Of a stretch of 64,000 nucleotides of DNA, positions 58,115 through 64,000 are shown in pieces. Each line of letters starts with the position of its first letter. Positions within the stretch are counted from its first letter, which is position 1. The notes under the pieces were generated by a model. The model did not search any database. It saw only the letters and a list, made by a program, of their open reading frames with translations, and was not told where the DNA came from. Made by a program: the position numbers and the translations under genes. The stretch spans positions 235,271-299,270 of the forward strand of contig JBGAKG010000010.1 of assembly GCA_044224495.1 (NCBI GenBank), in the 5' to 3' direction. Source of the stretch: JBGAKG01 sp044224495. Its GTDB lineage: Bacteria > Myxococcota_A > Polyangia > Polyangiales > Polyangiaceae.

Positions 58115-58411
58115 TCACTCTCCAGTGAGGCTGTCCCTCGACGACGGCGGTCCCGGTGGGATCAGGCTCGTCAGCGAACGCGGCGGCTCTTCCGGCGGGA
58201 TGATCGATCCGCCTTTGCGGAGATCGGACACGACGACCCAACCGAAGAGCCCGAGCGACACGGTCCCCAGCACCTGACCCGCCGACATCGCGACCATGAT
58301 CGGGATCGGCCGCGGGTCCACCAGCGACCACGCCATCAGCACGAGGCCGAGGAGCGCGAGCGAGCACGACGCGACGAGCGCGACGCGGAGCGGCGGTTTG
58401 CGCAGGTTCAT
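58115..58411 (-). CDS. Small membrane protein coupled to a NapC-type cytochrome
   Basis: 98 residues with two hydrophobic helices (VALVASCSLALLGLVLMAWSL and AMSAGQVLGTVSLGLFGWVVV) and a Pro/Ser-rich hydrophilic tail. No heme motif. Its ATG overlaps the stop of the tetraheme cytochrome gene by four bases (ATGA), so it is probably a structural or assembly partner of that cytochrome. Confidence 0.65.
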   Translation of the reverse strand: MNLRKPPLRVALVASCSLALLGLVLMAWSLVDPRPIPIMVAMSAGQVLGTVSLGLFGWVVVSDLRKGGSIIPPEEPPRSLTSLIPPGPPSSRDSLTGE

Positions 58412-59124
58412 GGTGCACCTCCGTCCGCGCTCGCTTCGATGCCGGCGTCACCGGCCTTCGCAGCGGCCTTCCGCGCGGCGTTGGCGGCGAGCGCAGTCGC
58501 GGCGGCGCGCTGATCCTCGTCCGACTTCGTGAACGGGTGCGCGAAGCCGTGACACCCCGAGCTCGCGCAGCTGATCCGACTGGCGCGGACGTCTTCGAGC
58601 GAAGAACGGTGATCGGGGACGTCGTTCCAGATCGTGTTCTCCGTCGAGTGGCACTGCATGCAGTTCTCGTTCGGGAACGGCTTGCGCAGGTGGATCGTCT
58701 TCTTCGCTTCCTCGAGCGGCGTGTTCTTGTACTCGGTGTAGTAGTACCAAACGTGACCCATGCCCCCGAGCTTGGTCGTGACCGTGCCGTACATCCCGTA
58801 GTCGGAGTGGCACGCGTAGCAGTTCTCGTCGCCGAACTGCTTGTTCCGCGCGTGGCGTGACGCGAGCGAGGTGCTGGTTCGATCGTCCGAGTCGTTCGCG
58901 TGCGGCGTCATGACGTGACACGAGCCGCAGAACGAGCGGTGCTTCATCTCGTAGTAGCCCTCCACGTTGCCGGTGGCCGCCGTGGTGAGGGGCAGGATCC
59001 CGACGCCGAAGAGCAACCACACCTTCGTCGCGCGATGGAGGACCGGGCGCCGCGCCAAGTAGACGACGAGGATGCCCGCAGCGAGCGTGGCAGAGGCGAG
59101 GGCGAGGACGGTGAGCGGGGGCAC
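58408..59124 (-). CDS. NapC/NirT-type membrane tetraheme cytochrome c
   Basis: 238 residues from GTG 59124. Two N-terminal membrane helices (about 4-22 and 36-53), then four heme-binding motifs: CGSCHVM, CYACH, CMQCH and a wider CASSGCH (CX4CH). CxxCHxM at heme 1 is the pattern of NrfH, where Met ligates the quinol-oxidising heme. The Ala/Lys-rich C-terminus is disordered. Expected role: oxidise menaquinol in the inner membrane and pass electrons to periplasmic multiheme proteins. The divergent, coupled beta-barrel and 13- and 25-heme genes are the natural acceptors. The GTG is chosen because no ATG lies before the first helix. Confidence 0.85.
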   Translation of the reverse strand: MPPLTVLALASATLAAGILVVYLARRPVLHRATKVWLLFGVGILPLTTAATGNVEGYYEMKHRSFCGSCHVMTPHANDSDDRTSTSLASRHARNKQFGDENCYACHSDYGMYGTVTTKLGGMGHVWYYYTEYKNTPLEEAKKTIHLRKPFPNENCMQCHSTENTIWNDVPDHRSSLEDVRASRISCASSGCHGFAHPFTKSDEDQRAAATALAANAARKAAAKAGDAGIEASADGGAP

Positions 59125-59162
59125 GTGGACGTTTCGGGAGCTGCGGCCTGTGTTCGCCCGCG

Positions 59163-59197
59163 TCTTGCAAGAGGGCGCAACGATGGGTGATGCAAGA
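59163..59197. promoter_or_regulatory. Palindrome and half-site in the cytochrome/porin divergent promoter
   Basis: TCTTGCAAGA (59163-59172) is a perfect ten-base palindrome; a second half-site TGCAAGA (59191-59197) overlaps the first base of the porin-like start codon. Spacing and position suggest a regulator controlling both directions of the electron-transfer cluster. Confidence 0.4.
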
Positions 59198-60381
59198 TGA
59201 CGACCACGGCGGGAAAATTGCGCCGCGCAGCCGTCCTGACCGCCGCCTTCGGCGTCATTTCTTGCAGGGCAGAGGCGCAACCTTTGCGCCTTCGCGCAGA
59301 TGCGGTGGTGCAGACGCGTGAGCCCGCCGGGCTGATGGTCCTCCAGGGTCAGGACCGCGCGCGGCCGTGGCTCGACGTCGAGGCCATGGTCTGGGGTGGG
59401 GCGCGGGTCGACCCGACCGCCGACGTGATGGTCCTCTCGCTCCGGCTCCACGATCCGAAGGGACGGGCCGAGCTGCAGGGCGGTCGCTTCGTCCTCGCGA
59501 CGGGCGCCGTCCATCCGACTCAAATCGACGGCGCTCGGGCGCTGGCGCGCACGCCGTTCCGCACGACGGTCGAGGTCTTCGGCGGGACCCCCGTCGTTCC
59601 CCGGTTCGCGTCGCTCCCGTACGGGTGGCTCGCCGGCGGTCGCGTCGCGCAAGGCATCGGACCGAAGCTCACGATCGGTGCCTCGTACGTCCAGCGGCGC
59701 GACCACGCGGAGGTCGTCGACGAAGAGGTCGGCGCCGACCTCGCTTCTGCGCCGCTCGCGTGGCTCGACATCGCGGGGCGGGCCGCGTTCGATCTCACCT
59801 ACCCCGGCTTCAGCGACGCGCTTGCGTCCATCGCCGCGCGCACGAAGAAGCTGCGCTTCGAGCTCTTCGGCACGCACCGTTCGCCGTCGCGCCTCTTGCC
59901 CGCGACGTCGTTGTTCTCGGTCCTCGGCGACATGCCGTCGGAGAACGTGGGCTTCACCGTGCGGTGGGCGGCGGCGCCGCGGCTCGACGTCGTCGGTACC
60001 GTCGTGGGACAAGAGGTCGGCACGAGCTACGGCGGCAACGGTTGGCTCCGCGCCACGCTCTTCACGGACGATCTGCGGAGCGGGAACCTCGGCCTCGAGA
60101 TCCGGCGCCAAGACGTCTCGACGGCGAGGTGGACCGGGTTCCGCGGGATCGCCGCGCTGCCGATCGGGGCGAAGCTCCGCTTCACGACCGAGATCGAGGT
60201 CGTCTTCCCCGACGAGCCCGCAGGGCGCGGGGTGGTGTGGCCGTGGGGGATCGTCGCGCTGCGCTTTCGCCCGAGCGAGGGATGGGAGGCGGCCGCCGCC
60301 GTCGAGGCCGGCGCTTCACCCGATCTGCGATGGCAGATGAACGCCCTCTTGCGCCTCTCGCGCACATTGGAGCTGCGATGA
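59197..60381 (+). CDS. Predicted outer-membrane beta-barrel (porin-like) of a cytochrome conduit
   Basis: 394 residues. Signal peptide (cleavage near RAEA), then a long run of amphipathic strands with aromatic girdle residues and charged turns (WLDVEAMVWGGARVDPTADVMVLSLRLHD, LTIGASYVQRRDHAEVVDEEV, NVGFTVRWAAAPRLDVVGTVVG in pieces). Near the C-terminus WQMNALLRLSRTLELR replaces the usual terminal Phe. No heme motif. Coupled to the 13-heme lipoprotein (ATGA overlap), it would be the barrel through which a cytochrome is threaded, by analogy with MtrB-type proteins. I see no clear MtrB motif, and the protein is much shorter. Confidence 0.65.
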   Translation: MTTTAGKLRRAAVLTAAFGVISCRAEAQPLRLRADAVVQTREPAGLMVLQGQDRARPWLDVEAMVWGGARVDPTADVMVLSLRLHDPKGRAELQGGRFVLATGAVHPTQIDGARALARTPFRTTVEVFGGTPVVPRFASLPYGWLAGGRVAQGIGPKLTIGASYVQRRDHAEVVDEEVGADLASAPLAWLDIAGRAAFDLTYPGFSDALASIAARTKKLRFELFGTHRSPSRLLPATSLFSVLGDMPSENVGFTVRWAAAPRLDVVGTVVGQEVGTSYGGNGWLRATLFTDDLRSGNLGLEIRRQDVSTARWTGFRGIAALPIGAKLRFTTEIEVVFPDEPAGRGVVWPWGIVALRFRPSEGWEAAAAVEAGASPDLRWQMNALLRLSRTLELR

Positions 60382-61424
60382 CGCGCACCTCGCTCGTGCT
60401 CGCGCTCTGTGTGCTGCTCGCGGCGTGCGCGGGTGTGCTCGGCATCAAGCCGCGGCCCACGACCCACCCGTTCGAGCATCGGGCGCACGTCGACAAGGGG
60501 GTGCGCTGCACCACCTGCCACGCCGGCATCACGACCGCCGGTGAGGACGGGCCGCTCCATCTGCCGACCACCGCGGACTGCGTGACCTGCCACAAGCAAC
60601 CCCACGACAGCCGCGCGTGCGATGGCTGCCACGGCGAGACTTGGGTGCGGGGAGGCGCGGAGCGCGCGAAGGAGACGCTCCGGTTCGATCACGGTCGTCA
60701 CGCCGCCGCGTCGAAGGGCGACTGCATGCGCTGCCACGTCGGCGCAGGCGACGAGAAGCCCGAGGCGCTCCGCCCGACGATGCCGACCTGCTTCGGCTGC
60801 CACGAGCACCAGGACCAGTGGCGCGCGCGCGACTGCAACGGGTGTCACGTCGATCTCGCGGCCGAGGGCGTTCCGCCGGAGAGCCACCTCGTCCACGAAG
60901 GCGACTTCGTGCGCGAGCACGGCGTTCGCGCGGCGAGCTCGCGCGATCTCTGCATGTCGTGCCACAGCGAGCGCTCGTGCACCGCTTGTCACGGCGTGGG
61001 TACGGTGCCGGGGTTGCCGGCGCGGCTCGCCTTCGACGACGTGAAGATGACGGGGCTACACCGCGCCGGCTTCCGCGCGCGTCACGCCGAGGAAGCACGC
61101 GCCCAGACCGGGCTCTGCACGACGTGTCACAGCGAGAGCACGTGCGCGGCGTGCCACGCCGCGTCCAACGTCGGCGGCGGCGCGGTGGGGGCGCGGAGCC
61201 CGCACCCGCCCGGGTGGCTCTCGATCAGCGGCGGCGACCACGGGATGCAGGCGCGGCTCGACCCCATGTCGTGCGCGAGCTGCCACGGCGGCGCCGGTGA
61301 GGCGCTCTGCATCGGGTGCCACAAGGTCGGCGGTCCGGGCGGCAACCCGCACGGCCCGGGCTTCTCGAGCACCAAGGATCCGAAGAACGACGTGCCGTGT
61401 CGGGCCTGCCACGGAGCGCCATGA
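60378..61424 (+). CDS. 13-heme c-type cytochrome lipoprotein
   Basis: 348 residues. Signal with lipobox LLAAC, so it is acylated. I count thirteen CxxCH motifs (CTTCH, CVTCH, CDGCH, CMRCH, CFGCH, CNGCH, CMSCH, CTACH, CTTCH, CAACH, CASCH, CIGCH, CRACH), many followed by further His for bis-His ligation. Segments such as HPFEHRAHVDKGVRCTTCH resemble the c7/c3 class. Both ends overlap their neighbours by ATGA junctions, so barrel, 13-heme and 25-heme proteins are made in fixed order. It probably sits on the outer membrane within or beside the barrel. Confidence 0.9.
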   Translation: MTRTSLVLALCVLLAACAGVLGIKPRPTTHPFEHRAHVDKGVRCTTCHAGITTAGEDGPLHLPTTADCVTCHKQPHDSRACDGCHGETWVRGGAERAKETLRFDHGRHAAASKGDCMRCHVGAGDEKPEALRPTMPTCFGCHEHQDQWRARDCNGCHVDLAAEGVPPESHLVHEGDFVREHGVRAASSRDLCMSCHSERSCTACHGVGTVPGLPARLAFDDVKMTGLHRAGFRARHAEEARAQTGLCTTCHSESTCAACHAASNVGGGAVGARSPHPPGWLSISGGDHGMQARLDPMSCASCHGGAGEALCIGCHKVGGPGGNPHGPGFSSTKDPKNDVPCRACHGAP

Positions 61425-63091
61425 ACCGTCGCGGGTGGCAACGTGCGCGGTGGCTCGTGTTCCTGGTCGGTGCGATGGCGATCGCGGCGACCGTGGCCTG
61501 GTTCGTCCATACGCCGGCGGTGCCGGGCGTTCCCCCGGCGCTCGTCCCTCCGCAGTGGGCGGAGTTTCGTACCAGTTTGGGACACGAGGCTCACGTCGGC
61601 GCCAAGGACGTGACCTGCAAGGATTGTCACTCGTACGAGGACGGCGGGTTCCGCGCGCCCCCGGCCGACGTCTGCGGCAAGTGTCACGCCGACGAGACGA
61701 TGCGCGGGCACGGGGGAGGCGACGCGAAGGCGACGGCATGCCTCGATTGCCACCCGTTCGCGCCGCGGCAGACGATGCCGACGTGCATCGGCTGTCACTC
61801 GACGGCGCGCGCGGACCACGCTGCGATCTCCACTCACGCGACCGCCGACTGTCGCGCGTGCCACACGCCCCACGGCTCGCCGGCGACGACGCCGAAGGAT
61901 TGCTCCGCCTGCCACGAGGAGCGCGCGCCGAACCACGCCGCGCACGCCGACAGCAAGGGCTGCGCGGATTGCCACGCGCCGCACCAGCCCGCCGCCGCAG
62001 CGAAGGATGCCTGCGCGACGTGCCACGCCCAAGCGGCGCGCCCGCACCCCGAGGCGCACACGTGCGGGGGCTGTCACGAGACCCACGTGCTGCGCACGTC
62101 GGCGACGGTCTGCACGACCTGCCACGCGGGGAAGCCGACCCTCGGCGTGCGCGCGGGTGGACCGAAGGAGCACGCGACGTGCACGAGCTGCCACGATCAG
62201 CACGCACCGATGAGCGGTGCGAAGACGAGCTGCGCGAAGTGTCACCAGGACGTGGCGGTGCAGCACGGCGGGGGCGGCGAGTGCGTCGCGTGCCACGCTC
62301 CGCACGGCAGGGCGGGTGGCGCGGGGGGCCATGGAGCAGGGGCGCTCACGGCGACGATGCTGAAGCCGGGGTCGCACGGAAGCGTTCCACGCGCGGTGGC
62401 GTGCACGTCGTGTCACTCGAAGGTGGCGGTCGGCGACGTCGCGCACGCGGCGGGTACGCCGTGCACGAAGTGCCACCAAGAGCACGCGTTCTCGCCGCCG
62501 ACGGATCGATTGGCGCCCTGCGCGCGCTGTCACGCGCGCGAGACCGGGCTCGCGGCGGCGGGGATGGCCGGGCTCGCGGGCGCGCCGAAGCCGCCCGGGC
62601 AAGGCCACCGCGGGTGCACCTCCTGTCACGGCGCGAACGCGGCGCACGCGCCGCAAGCGGCGCCCGCGTGCCCGACGTGCCATCAGCCGGAGGCGACCAC
62701 CGCGCCCGCCGGTCACGCGAAGTGCCAGGGCTGTCACGAGACCCACTCGGGGAAGCTCGCCGGCACGATCCAAGCGACGTGCACGAGCTGCCACGCGCCC
62801 GAGTCCAACTCCGCGCACGGGAAGGCTCCGGGCGGGTGCACGACGTGTCATCGCGCGCACGGACCGAACGGCGTCGCGGCGCCTCCTTCCTGCACGACGT
62901 GCCACGCGAAGCCGGGCTCGCCGCTGCCGGGTCTGCACGCGGAGCCGAAGCACGGCACCTGCAGCTCGTGTCACCAGAGCCACGGGCCGCCGAAGGCCGA
63001 TCGGGCGACCTGCACGAGCGGCTGCCATCAGGATCGCGTAGGTCACCAACCCGCGGCGGCCGTATGCAACGGCTGTCACGTGTTTCGCTGA
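61421..63091 (+). CDS. Membrane-anchored c-type cytochrome with 25 heme motifs
   Basis: 556 residues. An uncleaved-looking N-terminal helix (WLVFLVGAMAIAATVAWFVH) anchors it in the inner membrane, with the rest in the periplasm. I count 24 CxxCH motifs plus one CX3CH (CTSGCH) near the C-terminus, spaced every 15-30 residues with abundant extra His. Gly/His and Ala/Pro-rich spacers separate clusters. This density suggests a nanowire-like periplasmic bridge from the NapC-type quinol oxidase to the outer-membrane barrel and 13-heme protein. The ATG overlaps the upstream stop (ATGA). No substrate-reductase domain is recognisable, so a relay role is favoured. Confidence 0.88.
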   Translation: MNRRGWQRARWLVFLVGAMAIAATVAWFVHTPAVPGVPPALVPPQWAEFRTSLGHEAHVGAKDVTCKDCHSYEDGGFRAPPADVCGKCHADETMRGHGGGDAKATACLDCHPFAPRQTMPTCIGCHSTARADHAAISTHATADCRACHTPHGSPATTPKDCSACHEERAPNHAAHADSKGCADCHAPHQPAAAAKDACATCHAQAARPHPEAHTCGGCHETHVLRTSATVCTTCHAGKPTLGVRAGGPKEHATCTSCHDQHAPMSGAKTSCAKCHQDVAVQHGGGGECVACHAPHGRAGGAGGHGAGALTATMLKPGSHGSVPRAVACTSCHSKVAVGDVAHAAGTPCTKCHQEHAFSPPTDRLAPCARCHARETGLAAAGMAGLAGAPKPPGQGHRGCTSCHGANAAHAPQAAPACPTCHQPEATTAPAGHAKCQGCHETHSGKLAGTIQATCTSCHAPESNSAHGKAPGGCTTCHRAHGPNGVAAPPSCTTCHAKPGSPLPGLHAEPKHGTCSSCHQSHGPPKADRATCTSGCHQDRVGHQPAAAVCNGCHVFR

Positions 63092-63144
63092 CGCTCCTCC
63101 CGATGATTGCCACCTCGCCTCTGCGAAGATAGAGATTCCCTGCC

Positions 63145-63819
63145 GTGGAAGTCCGACCTCTCCCTGCGTTTCTAGTTGCCGCGCTCGTGGGCGCGGCCGT
63201 CTATGCCGCCGTCCACAAGGACGAGCCGGCGCACGTCGAAGCGGTGCCGGAGCCGCCTCCGCCTGCGTCCGCAGAGGCGCGGCTCCCGCCCGGGCACCCG
63301 GATCCGGGGGCGCTCCCGCCGAACCATCCGCCGATCGGCTCGGGCGCTGCAGCGCAGCTCGGACCGGGTGGCGACCAGGCGCCGGCGATCGCGTGGAAGC
63401 CGCCGCCGAGCTTTCGCGAAGCGGAGAGCACGAGCACGATGCGGATCGCGACGTACACCATCGCGGCGGTCGCGGGCGACTCGGAGAGCGCGGAGCTCAC
63501 CGTCGTGCGCGCGGGCGGTAGCACCGATGCGAACGTCGATCGGTGGGTGCGTCAGTTCGACGACGCGGGCAAAGAGACGCGTACGGAGAAGACGATCGCC
63601 GGGTTCAAGGTGACGATCGTCGAGGTGTCGGGGACGTTCTTGGGGGGAGCGATGTCGCCGATGGGGGCGCCGGCGGGGAAGAAGGGGTGGTCGCTCCTGG
63701 GCGCGATCGTCGAGACGCCAGGCTCGCCGTACTTCTTCAAGATGACGGGACCGGCGGCGACGGTGGCGAAGGCGCGGCCCGCGTTCGTCGCGATGCTCGA
63801 GGGGATCGAGAAGACCTGA
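63145..63819 (+). CDS. Membrane-anchored protein of unknown function
   Basis: 224 residues from GTG 63145. N-terminal hydrophobic helix (PAFLVAALVGAAVYAAV), a Pro/Ala/Gly linker, then a compact alpha/beta domain beginning IAWKPPPSFREAESTSTMRIATYTI and containing VVRAGGSTDANVDRWVRQFDD; similar domains occur in exported proteins of myxobacteria and planctomycetes. It follows the 25-heme gene by 53 bases and may be part of the cluster. No heme motif. Confidence 0.7.
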   Translation: MEVRPLPAFLVAALVGAAVYAAVHKDEPAHVEAVPEPPPPASAEARLPPGHPDPGALPPNHPPIGSGAAAQLGPGGDQAPAIAWKPPPSFREAESTSTMRIATYTIAAVAGDSESAELTVVRAGGSTDANVDRWVRQFDDAGKETRTEKTIAGFKVTIVEVSGTFLGGAMSPMGAPAGKKGWSLLGAIVETPGSPYFFKMTGPAATVAKARPAFVAMLEGIEKT

Positions 63820-63884
63820 CGAACGGAAGAGAAAAGACGAATCCGGAGTAGAGAACGGGGGCAGCGCCGATCAAAGTCGGCAGG

Positions 63885-64000
63885 ATGAAGCAGGTGACCA
63901 AGGCGGATCGACAGCGAGACGACGAGGAAGTCCTGCCCCGGGAAGAGTCCGTCCCCGGGAAGCCCATCTTTGCGCAGGTCGAGGCAACTCGACCGGCGAA
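63885..64000 (+). CDS. Start of a possible gene at the window edge
   Basis: An ATG with GGCAGG upstream opens a charged frame (KADRQRDDEEVLPREESVPGKP) with no stop before the edge. Too short to judge; a minus-strand gene is the alternative. Confidence 0.3.
   Translation, partial: MKQVTKADRQRDDEEVLPREESVPGKPIFAQVEATRPA

Noticed and set aside
63737..63967. Minus-strand frame at the right edge
   Set aside because: It overlaps the supported gene ending at 63819, lacks a start signal and shows Ser/Arg bias typical of antisense frames; a partial plus-strand start at 63885 is slightly more plausible.

Overview
The window looks like chromosomal DNA of a high-GC myxobacterium or close relative (Myxococcota, most like the Polyangia). 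The signs are strong G/C bias at third codon positions and many secreted lipoproteins with Asp/Ala/Gly-rich linkers or Cys-rich repeats. A myxobacterial Ser/Thr kinase, an FHA-sigma54 activator, a Uma2 protein and DUF1566, beta-helix and FGE-like lipoproteins point the same way. I see no rRNA, CRISPR array, phage or insertion sequence. One tRNA-like element (47213-47295) is probably not a working tRNA.

Layout. 1-6.9 kb: a partial TPP enzyme, an ATC-hydrolase-like protein, YwiC-like and hemerythrin proteins, a coupled transglutaminase/CoxE-VWA pair and an SDR. 6.9-14.5 kb: a Cys-rich lipoprotein, a Tat-exported DUF1501-like protein, a DUF6765 protein, a protein with a histone-H1-like tail, a LuxR regulator and a penicillin acylase. 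14.4-21 kb is housekeeping: prolyl aminopeptidase, SurA, rplM-rpsI (with promoter and terminator) and two acyl-CoA dehydrogenases. 21-31 kb holds small accessory genes: Uma2, a possible nonsense-mutated gene, an XRE regulator/SnoaL pair around a clear operator, a cupin, and a ComJ-like/TPR protein. 31-35.5 kb is a signalling block: DUF4169, FGE-like lipoprotein, kinase, then an FHA-sigma54 activator. 35.5-54.3 kb is dominated by exported lipoproteins, with an ECF sigma factor fused to a membrane and TPR-like tail, an OFA transporter and a ferritin-like protein. 54.4-58.1 kb: DsbA/FrnE, a GIDE-like membrane protein, DUF3224 and a glutathionyl-hydroquinone reductase.

The most striking locus is 58.1-63.1 kb. 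A NapC/NirT-type tetraheme cytochrome with a small membrane protein is divergent from a translationally coupled trio: a predicted outer-membrane beta-barrel, a 13-heme lipoprotein and a membrane-anchored protein with 25 heme motifs. Together they could form a quinol-to-outer-membrane electron conduit with about 42 hemes. It resembles porin-cytochrome systems in architecture, but I do not recognise it as a described one.

A second, window-wide pattern concerns expression. At least 15 promoter-proximal genes have a TANNNT hexamer 6-8 bases before the start codon and mostly no Shine-Dalgarno sequence. This is the signature of leaderless or near-leaderless transcripts. Downstream genes in the same operons instead start at overlapping ATGA, GTGA or TGATG junctions.
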